Assembly (NCBI GenBank): GCA_041584055.1
Contig: JBFHER010000138.1
Span: 1 to 9,908 of the forward strand
Direction of reading: 5' to 3'
DNA from: JBFHER01 sp041584055
GTDB taxonomy: Bacteria > Bacteroidota > Bacteroidia > Bacteroidales > UBA5342
Length of the DNA stretch: 9,908 nucleotides
Within the stretch, counting starts at the first letter, position 1. Each line of letters opens with the position of its first letter. Of this stretch, positions 1 through 6,507 are shown one piece after another. The notes beneath the pieces are model-generated. The model was given only the letters and a program-made list of their open reading frames with translations. It did not search any database and was not told the origin of the DNA. The position numbers were made by a program, and so were the translations under genes.

Positions 1-168
1 TATTGAAACGAAGGATGAATACCTGGGATTTTCACGCAAGGCTTCCAATAAAGATGTGTTTACCGTTGGTTCCGGATCTGAATAATGATCATCCCAATAC
101 TCCTGACATGATGACATAAAAAGCCCTATCGCAGTCAATATCAGAATATTTCTTAGAATATATTTCAT
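1..168 (-). CDS. N-terminal part of a surface lipoprotein, probably a fasciclin (FAS1) domain protein; runs off the window
   Basis: The reverse strand reads 56 codons from an ATG at 168 without a stop to the window edge. The product starts with a lipoprotein signal peptide: Lys/Arg at the start, a hydrophobic stretch, then a lipobox ending MSSC with the acceptor Cys at residue 21. The mature protein begins C-Q-E-Y-W-D-D-H-Y. An acidic W-D-D-H-Y stretch right after the cysteine recurs in FAS1 lipoproteins of Bacteroidota (established knowledge, from memory). Next comes a Leu-rich segment with the sequence SLLEALRENPRYSSFVSI, which fits the first helix of a FAS1 domain. The FAS1 call is inferred from this helix, the W-D-D-H-Y stretch and the neighbouring FAS1 genes, because the domain core lies outside the window. 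The gene sits 68 bp downstream of the two-FAS1 lipoprotein gene, in the same direction, with no terminator between them, so it is probably the next gene of the operon. Confidence 0.72.
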   Translation of the reverse strand, partial: MKYILRNILILTAIGLFMSSCQEYWDDHYSDPEPTVNTSLLEALRENPRYSSFVSI

Positions 169-236
169 AAATAATCAATTTGTTTATGTTAATGCATGAT
201 GACAGGTGTTCTTCTAATTTAAAAAAAACAGTTGCA

Positions 237-1796
237 TCATACAGGAATTAATCGCATACTGTACCACCTCAGTCCACCCGGAATGAGCGAGCTTATTTCA
301 ATAATATGTTCGTTGGTGCCTGTAAAATCAACAGTTCCGATTACAAAACTTGTTCGTGCCGATCCTCCTGATGTTAGATTGATGTTGCTACCAACTTTTT
401 TCCCATCTATTTTTATTTGCAGGGTGGCGTTATCTGCACCATTTCTGTTGGTTGTTAATTCAACCTGATACCGACCGGGCAAGATGGCCGGAAAGGTATA
501 TCTAAGCAAAAAGTCTCCCGATATTTCAATATACGAATTTGTGGTGACAGCAGCTTTTCTGTAAACAATCGTTTGCGGTCCTTCCCAATAAATAAATTCA
601 TATATTTCAGGATCAAGTAAGGTATAGGTGCCGTTGCTTTTACTCAAATCAAGCAAAACCGGATCATTTAAAAAATCGAGGGTGACTGTTTTCCGGGATG
701 GCTTATACAATTCCATCAAGTCAGAAATAAAATGAATTGGACCGTTTTTTGTGTTCACATTACTTTTAATCATATCAAGGCTGATATAATTAATATAAGT
801 GGTGTCCACATCGGTAATAATCGTTTTGAAGGTATCTGCCCCTGCATTTATTTTTATATCCAATCCCGAATTAACAAACACCGGATACACTGCATAGGTA
901 TTGTAGTTTGTAGCACCAACAAAATCATTTAAGAAATACTGACCTTGCAAAACATGATACGCAGCAAATTGATACAGCCCGTTATTGGGGTCTGTGTACG
1001 CCATTCCTTCAGTGTGATATTTGGCAATGAGATCATCCACTGAATGAATATTGGCCAGCTCAAAAACGGAGTCACTTTCTGCAAAAATGGTATAGTCATT
1101 TTTAACCGTTCCCCCTGAGGAGTTGGTTTTTTGGACCCCCATTAATTGATCAAGCCCGGTAATTTCGAATGCCTGAGAAAGGATTGAATAGTTTTCATTG
1201 TTTTTCAGCCATTCATAACCGCTCTCAGTAATTGGTTCCAACACATCATCGATGATATGTATGTAACCGTTTGTAGTTTGTATATCTGCACGAACCAGGG
1301 GTGCAACGTTGTTAATCTTGTAAATTGACGTATCTGCTGATATCTGAATGGCAATGGCCAGGTAGTCTCCGCTTGCAGTTGAATCAGGCAAAGCACCATA
1401 AGGAAAGTTATTTAATTCATAAGCGCCACTCACCAAATGATACCGAATCAGCACATTTAAAAAATCCAGGTCGTTTAAAAGCGCATCAAAGGAGTTGTAT
1501 TTATCCGATGACTGAATATAGCGATCAAAGGCTGCATCATTGGGCAGAAACAATGTAAATCCATTGCCATCGGGATTGTAGGCATTTAAAGCAGCATACA
1601 GGTTTGTTTTTTCCAGAATTTGCCAGAATTTTGCGTATGTTTCTTTGTTCTGTTCAACGTAGGTTGAAAGCGAATATGTGTTTTCGTCAGAAAATCCTAC
1701 AATGGTATCGTCTTCATTTTCGCAACCGGACAATAAACCAATCAGTCCAAGAAAAGAAACAAGTTTTACGATTCTAATTGTTTGTATAAACCGCAT
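237..1796 (-). CDS. Surface lipoprotein with two FAS1 (fasciclin) domains and a C-terminal beta-sandwich-like module
   Basis: The 519-residue product has a lipoprotein signal peptide (lipobox LSGC, Cys25) followed by E-N-E-D-D, an acidic stretch of the kind that marks surface export of Bacteroidota lipoproteins. FAS1 domain 1 spans about residues 41-190: TLFLPNDAAFDRY at 81-93, the RYHLVSGAY segment at 118-126, and the closing GYIHIIDDVLEPI at 177-189. FAS1 domain 2 spans about 194-364: DYTIFAESDSVF at 234-245, AAYHVLQGQYF at 278-288, and GPIHFISDLMEL at 352-363. Residues about 368-519 are outside FAS1 and strand-rich, with G-R-Y-Q-V-E-L, I-K-I-D-G-K-K-V-G and a final W-Y-S-M-R-L-I-P-V. This pattern recalls jelly-roll carbohydrate-binding modules, but that is inference. 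The ATG at 1796 is the only ATG ahead of the signal peptide, so the 23-bp overlap with the end of the SusD gene looks real and suggests translational coupling. FAS1 domains are usually adhesive or ligand-binding; no catalytic motif is seen. Confidence 0.93.
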   Translation of the reverse strand: MRFIQTIRIVKLVSFLGLIGLLSGCENEDDTIVGFSDENTYSLSTYVEQNKETYAKFWQILEKTNLYAALNAYNPDGNGFTLFLPNDAAFDRYIQSSDKYNSFDALLNDLDFLNVLIRYHLVSGAYELNNFPYGALPDSTASGDYLAIAIQISADTSIYKINNVAPLVRADIQTTNGYIHIIDDVLEPITESGYEWLKNNENYSILSQAFEITGLDQLMGVQKTNSSGGTVKNDYTIFAESDSVFELANIHSVDDLIAKYHTEGMAYTDPNNGLYQFAAYHVLQGQYFLNDFVGATNYNTYAVYPVFVNSGLDIKINAGADTFKTIITDVDTTYINYISLDMIKSNVNTKNGPIHFISDLMELYKPSRKTVTLDFLNDPVLLDLSKSNGTYTLLDPEIYEFIYWEGPQTIVYRKAAVTTNSYIEISGDFLLRYTFPAILPGRYQVELTTNRNGADNATLQIKIDGKKVGSNINLTSGGSARTSFVIGTVDFTGTNEHIIEISSLIPGGLRWYSMRLIPV

Positions 1797-3219
1797 AATA
1801 AGGATTTTGAATTAAGTTAGAATTCCGATTTATTTCTTCATCCTGAATAGGCAAATACCAACCCATAGGATTTGTAAGTTTTGCCGACAGGATTAGTTTT
1901 TGAGATGCTGGCACATTTTGCACCAGTACTTCTATTAATTTTTGTTTCCGTTGAAAATTATTGCGTCGCCCCATGCGCAACAGGTCAAACCATCGTTTCC
2001 CTTCGAAGGCCAGTTCGATGGCCCGTTCTTTCAATATCATATCTTCCAACATCTCAGTACTCAAAGCTGCATTTTCGATCAAACTTTGATTCCGTGCCTT
2101 TCTGAAGTTATTCAATACTTCAACCGCTTCCGAAAATCTTTCCAGTTGTGAAAGCGCTTCTGCTTTCATGAGCATGACATCAGACATGCGATAAACAATC
2201 CAATTGGCGCTTTTATTATCAGATCCAGATCTTAAAGAGGTAACATCCGCATATCTTCCAGCATATTTAATAATTCTTTTTTCCGTTCCCAAATCCCGGT
2301 AAGAACCTAATCCACGAACATAAACCGGTTCGAGCAGCTGAATTGCCGCTTCGCTGGGTGGAAAAAAATCATAAAAGTAAGTGAGGTTATAGATTCCGTT
2401 AGACTGGCCCAAAGACTGATCAAATTGAAATTCAAAAATACTTTCAACTGAGTTTCCGGGGTTAAATATCTCGAACCACTTTGAAATTGGGATAACCACA
2501 AACTCATCCTTTTCGATCTCCTCCACATAACGAATGCAATCCTCATATTCAAACTTCCACAAAGCAATGTCTGCCAACAATGCATTGATTGCTGCCTTTG
2601 TTGCCCGCCCTTTATTTTCTTCCACAGAACCGTAATCACCGGAAACACCTGTAATCGCCTTTTTTAAATCGCCCTGTATTTGCTCAAGCACCCTGGTTTC
2701 AGTTGCCTTGGCAGGAAATAAATCATCTTTATCCGATTCGATTGCAGTTGTTATAAGTGGCACCTCTTTAAAAATCCGTACCAGATAAAAGTATGCCAAA
2801 CTTCTTAAATACAGTGCTTCCGCCTCATGACCTTTCATTTGATAATCACCGTAGGTTGCATCTGATTCCTGAATGATAGGTGCATATTTCAACACCGAGT
2901 TGCAATAATTAATAACCGTGTAAAAACTTTGCCAATTGGTGAGTGAATTGGTAGAAGAAATGTTTCCTTCCATAATGATTTGCCGGTCGGTAGATAAATT
3001 ATCTCCAATGCTTAACATGTCACCCCTGATTTCCCCGTAAATAAAAAGGTTTTCATCCTGGCTTGCAAAAAGTTGATAAGCACCCATGAGGGTTGCCTCG
3101 ACATCTTCTTTTGATTTCCAGTATTCATCCTTGACCAATCCATCAAGAGGGACCAATTCTAACCAATCAGAACAGGAAGCAAGAAAAGGCAATATAAAAA
3201 GCAAGATATATTTTTTCAT
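1774..3219 (-). CDS. SusD/RagB-family nutrient-binding outer-membrane lipoprotein
   Basis: This 481-residue protein is the surface lid that works with the SusC barrel encoded just upstream. In the family, SusD caps the TonB-dependent transporter and helps capture the ligand. The signal peptide ends in the lipobox LASC (Cys16), followed by S-D-W-L-E-L-V-P, the usual SusD start. The N-terminal region has the family pattern of conserved W/Y residues and helices: W-K-S-K-E-D-V-E-A-T-L-M-G-A-Y at 35-49, N-Y-C-N-S-V-L at 104-110, and E-A-E-A-L-Y-L-R-S-L-A-Y-F-Y-L-V at 132-147, the last matching the TPR-like helices. The C-terminal SusD signature is clear: L-K-E-R-A-I-E-L-A-F-E-G-K-R-W-F-D-L-L-R at 396-415, then Y-L-P-I-Q-D-E-E-I-N-R-N at 455-466 and Q-N-P-Y-Y near the end. 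Length is normal to slightly short for the family. It lies 20 bp after susC and overlaps the next gene by 23 bp. The substrate cannot be read from the sequence. Confidence 0.97.
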   Translation of the reverse strand: MKKYILLFILPFLASCSDWLELVPLDGLVKDEYWKSKEDVEATLMGAYQLFASQDENLFIYGEIRGDMLSIGDNLSTDRQIIMEGNISSTNSLTNWQSFYTVINYCNSVLKYAPIIQESDATYGDYQMKGHEAEALYLRSLAYFYLVRIFKEVPLITTAIESDKDDLFPAKATETRVLEQIQGDLKKAITGVSGDYGSVEENKGRATKAAINALLADIALWKFEYEDCIRYVEEIEKDEFVVIPISKWFEIFNPGNSVESIFEFQFDQSLGQSNGIYNLTYFYDFFPPSEAAIQLLEPVYVRGLGSYRDLGTEKRIIKYAGRYADVTSLRSGSDNKSANWIVYRMSDVMLMKAEALSQLERFSEAVEVLNNFRKARNQSLIENAALSTEMLEDMILKERAIELAFEGKRWFDLLRMGRRNNFQRKQKLIEVLVQNVPASQKLILSAKLTNPMGWYLPIQDEEINRNSNLIQNPYYAVYTNN

Positions 3220-3239
3220 AAAAACTAAATTTTAAATCG

Positions 3240-6200
3240 TTAAAACCGTACACCAATATTAAATACATATGATCTTGGCGTAGGAGTTTTTCCATTATCC
3301 ACGCCAAACCAAAATGGATTTGTACCACTTTGAGGGATTTCAGGATCCTGTCCTGAATAATTTGTGATTGTAAATAAGCGACGCGCAGTAAGCCCAAAAC
3401 TAAGCGCATTCACACCCAATCTTTTACAAATCTTTTTATCGACATCATGACTAAGGGTGAGGTAATTTAAACGCAGGTAATCTCCATCTTCAACGTACCT
3501 GTCTGAGCCCAGATTATTTGCCACATGATTCATATAGGCACGTGGAATCATGCCTTCTTCATCCTGTCCCTGCACCCGCCATCGATGTAGCACTGCCTTG
3601 CTCTGGTTATTTCTATCATTCATTCCTTCAGTGATTAATGCAATCTGGTTTACGATCTGAAAACCTGTTCTGTAAACGAATCTGCTGGATAATCTAAAGT
3701 TTTTCCAGCGGATATTTGCTCCAAAACCACCAAAGAAATCGGGGTTAGAGTCACCTAAATAAACGGCATCAAGCAAATCGATGTTCCCATCATGGTTTAT
3801 ATCCGCATATTTTGCATCACCACCCTGAAAAGTGTATTCGTTTTTATAGGTGAGTGGAATTGGGTTGTTGTTAACATCCACCAATGGATTACCTTTGGCA
3901 TCAAGCGCCACAACGTCTTCGTCGGATGCCCATACACCCAGGTATTTAAAACCATAAAATGAACCCACCGGTTTGCCCACATCCGCCCTTGTTGGAAATA
4001 CGCCATTGTTGATTTCAGTTGAATTTGTCAGACTTATGTTATCAGGAAATTCAAGAAATGAATTCTGATTGTGGGAAATAATAAAATCAAAATTTAAAGA
4101 AAAGTCAGACACCTTAATGGCATTCACATTAAAGGTTAAATCCCAACCTTTGTTTTGAACACTCCCGCCATTAAAACTATTCAATACCGAGTAACCACTG
4201 GATGTGGGAATATCATAATCATCCCAAAGCATATCCTCCGTCAGTTTGCTGTAGAGTTCATAGGAAACACTGAATTTATCATTGAGAAATGATGTTTCTA
4301 ATCCAATGTTCCAGGAGGTTACTGTCTGCCATTTTAAATTTTCCAGTTGCAATTGGGTGGGGACAATGATTTGATTGTCGATGTACTGATTGGGATTAGG
4401 AGAATTGAAATAGGAATGTCGGCCATAAACACTTCTGGGTTGTTTTCCCGCTTGTGCCCAACTTGCACTTAGTTTTCCATTGGAGAGGAATTTCATGCGT
4501 TTAAAAAACCTCTCTTCGGTAAAACGCCAACCTCCCGAGATACTTGGGAAAAATCCCCAGCGATTATTTGCACCAAATTTTGAACTCCCATCCAATCTTG
4601 TATTAAAAGACAGCAGATAGCGATCTTTATATTTATAATTAAAACCACTTAAAGCACCAATACCCCTGGACTGGCTTAAAGAAGATGAAATTGAATGCAT
4701 ATGAGATGTGGCAGCAGGATCCTGAATGCCATAGCCTGATCCATTGCTACTCCACAATGTTACCGACTCAGCATCTGAGGATTCAATCTCAAACAATAAA
4801 TTTCCAAGTAATTTGTGATCCGGATTTTTAAACTGTGGTGTGATGAACAACTGTTCACGGAAAGTGATTTTTGTTGTTAAGGCATTGTTTTCCGAAGCTC
4901 GGTTATTCAGGCTATTCAGCCAATCAATCCCGATTGCCGCACTGGGAAGAAACTGGTTTGTTGTTCGGTTCAGGTATTGAAAAGACAAAGTAGAGCTGGA
5001 CCGCAACCATTTTAGGAATATATTATTAATTATAAATGAATTTTGTGAGGTGTGTTGATTTTGATCGTTTAAACTTAAGTCAACCATGGCTACCGGATTG
5101 TAGTATACGTAACCATTGCCCTGATAACTTGTAATAGGTGTAAAATATTCACCTGTGGGTATATTGTTCTGATCATACTCGTAGATACTCATGTTTGGTG
5201 CCTTTATAAACGCCATTTCACGCACATTCTTACCTAATCTGTAGTTGTCTTCTTTTAAAACATTAGAATAATTAAAGTTGATTCTGAAATTAAGTTTGGT
5301 GGATATACGATAGTCGAGGTTGATCCTTGTATCGATGCGCTTTACGCCTGTGTTTTTTGTTGTTCCCTCTTCGTCCAAATAGTTTAAAGACACCCTGTAA
5401 GTGGTTTTGTCTCCCCCTCCTGAAATATTAAAACTGTTGTCTTTTATGAATCCCATCTGAGTGACAGCATCGATCCAGTTTGTGTTTTTATTGTAATTGT
5501 TAAAATCAACATAGTTGGGATCATATGCAATTTCACTTGGCAGGTCAAAAAGACCGTTCTGATTCTGAAGTTCTTCCAGTTGCATCATGATGTATTCGTC
5601 ACCACTAAGCATTGGAATTGATGGAGGTTCGATGCTCATTGTATATTTTCCCTGATATTCAAACTTCGTTTTTCCCCTTGTTCCCCTTTTGGTTGTTATG
5701 AGCAAAACGCCATCGGCCCCTTTCGACCCCCAAAGGGCAGCTGTTGATCCATCCTTTAACACCTCAATGGTGGCAATATCCTGTGGAGAAATACCCACAA
5801 GATCCCCGATGTCATCCTGATCGGCAGAGCTAAAGCTGAAATCGTCATCAATGGAGATGTTCTGCTCAATTCCATCCACAACGATAAGTGGGCTGGATCC
5901 CCCCAATGAACTAAGCCCACGGATTGTAATTTGTGATCCACCTCCGGGTCCACCGGAAGACATAATATCCACACCGGAAGCTGCTCCCTGCAGTGCTTCT
6001 TCAGCTGACACCATCCCAAGATTGGAGGATTCTGTCAGGTCTAATTTCGCCACGGAACCGGTGCGATCCCGAAAGGAAACACCTGTGATCGGGTCAATGG
6101 CAATGAACTTCGCAACCACATTGATGCCTGCAATCTCGGCAACTCTTGGTCGTAATTTAACATCCAGGTTGGTTTCTCCCGGTTTCAGCCGAATCTCTTT

Positions 6201-6488
6201 TGTATTGTAACCCACAAAACTTACAGCAATAATATCATTCCGATCTTTCAAGGTAATCGTAAAGTTACCATTGATATCCGTAATGGTACCGAGGATTACC
6301 CTACGATCCTTGTCGTATTCTGTGACTGTTGCCCCAATAATTCTGCTGTTATCAATACTATCGCTCACAGTTCCCCTCACAATTACCGATGTTTGCGCTT
6401 GCACCTCAGTTGCAGAAAGAAACTGGACTAAAATATAAAGTAATACAAGATGATATTTCACGAGAATATATTTAGTTGAGTTTATCAT
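3240..6488 (-). CDS. SusC/RagA-family TonB-linked outer-membrane transporter
   Basis: The 1082-residue product is a TonB-dependent outer-membrane transporter that imports ligand with its SusD partner. A signal peptide (hydrophobic residues about 12-26, likely cleavage after V-Q-A near 31) precedes a carboxypeptidase-regulatory-like beta domain at about 34-113, with V-R-G-T-V-S-D, I-G-A-T-V and D-I-N-G-N-F. The plug domain follows: E-E-A-L-Q-G-A-A-S-G-V at 163-173, the SusC signature G-G-G-S-Q-I-T-I-R-G at 182-191, L-I-V-V-D-G-I at 201-207, and I-E-V-L-K-D-G-S-T-A-A-L-W-G at 241-254 leading to G-A-D-G-V-L-L-I-T-T-K-R-G. The rest is a large beta-barrel with many aromatic-ended strands and the usual C-terminal Phe (N-I-G-V-R-F). 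A calcium-loop-like DINHDGNIDLLD sits at 896-907, a place where many SusC proteins have one. The G-Y-G motif that often precedes the plug is replaced here by I-N-V-V-A-K-F-I-A-I. It starts 19 bp after the upstream FAS1 gene and ends 20 bp before susD. Confidence 0.98.
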   Translation of the reverse strand: MINSTKYILVKYHLVLLYILVQFLSATEVQAQTSVIVRGTVSDSIDNSRIIGATVTEYDKDRRVILGTITDINGNFTITLKDRNDIIAVSFVGYNTKEIRLKPGETNLDVKLRPRVAEIAGINVVAKFIAIDPITGVSFRDRTGSVAKLDLTESSNLGMVSAEEALQGAASGVDIMSSGGPGGGSQITIRGLSSLGGSSPLIVVDGIEQNISIDDDFSFSSADQDDIGDLVGISPQDIATIEVLKDGSTAALWGSKGADGVLLITTKRGTRGKTKFEYQGKYTMSIEPPSIPMLSGDEYIMMQLEELQNQNGLFDLPSEIAYDPNYVDFNNYNKNTNWIDAVTQMGFIKDNSFNISGGGDKTTYRVSLNYLDEEGTTKNTGVKRIDTRINLDYRISTKLNFRINFNYSNVLKEDNYRLGKNVREMAFIKAPNMSIYEYDQNNIPTGEYFTPITSYQGNGYVYYNPVAMVDLSLNDQNQHTSQNSFIINNIFLKWLRSSSTLSFQYLNRTTNQFLPSAAIGIDWLNSLNNRASENNALTTKITFREQLFITPQFKNPDHKLLGNLLFEIESSDAESVTLWSSNGSGYGIQDPAATSHMHSISSSLSQSRGIGALSGFNYKYKDRYLLSFNTRLDGSSKFGANNRWGFFPSISGGWRFTEERFFKRMKFLSNGKLSASWAQAGKQPRSVYGRHSYFNSPNPNQYIDNQIIVPTQLQLENLKWQTVTSWNIGLETSFLNDKFSVSYELYSKLTEDMLWDDYDIPTSSGYSVLNSFNGGSVQNKGWDLTFNVNAIKVSDFSLNFDFIISHNQNSFLEFPDNISLTNSTEINNGVFPTRADVGKPVGSFYGFKYLGVWASDEDVVALDAKGNPLVDVNNNPIPLTYKNEYTFQGGDAKYADINHDGNIDLLDAVYLGDSNPDFFGGFGANIRWKNFRLSSRFVYRTGFQIVNQIALITEGMNDRNNQSKAVLHRWRVQGQDEEGMIPRAYMNHVANNLGSDRYVEDGDYLRLNYLTLSHDVDKKICKRLGVNALSFGLTARRLFTITNYSGQDPEIPQSGTNPFWFGVDNGKTPTPRSYVFNIGVRF

Positions 6489-6507
6489 TTGTCGTAATCT
6501 GGCGTTT

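Noticed and set aside
221..236. Run of T on the minus strand after the FAS1x2 stop, considered as a terminator
   Set aside because: No GC-rich hairpin precedes the T run, and the next gene follows after 68 bp in the same direction.
232..468. Plus-strand open frame of 78 codons
   Set aside because: It is antisense to the C-terminus of the FAS1x2 gene, starts at TTG and has no recognisable features.
1325..1558. Plus-strand open frame of 77 codons
   Set aside because: It is antisense to the first FAS1 domain of the 519-residue protein and has no independent support.
2307..2648. Minus-strand open frame of 113 codons
   Set aside because: It is an out-of-frame shadow inside the SusD gene, whose own frame carries clear family motifs.
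5851..6210. Plus-strand open frame of 119 codons
   Set aside because: It lies wholly antisense to the conserved plug domain of SusC, has no signal or recognisable domain, and is rich in Pro/Ser as expected of a reverse-strand shadow.
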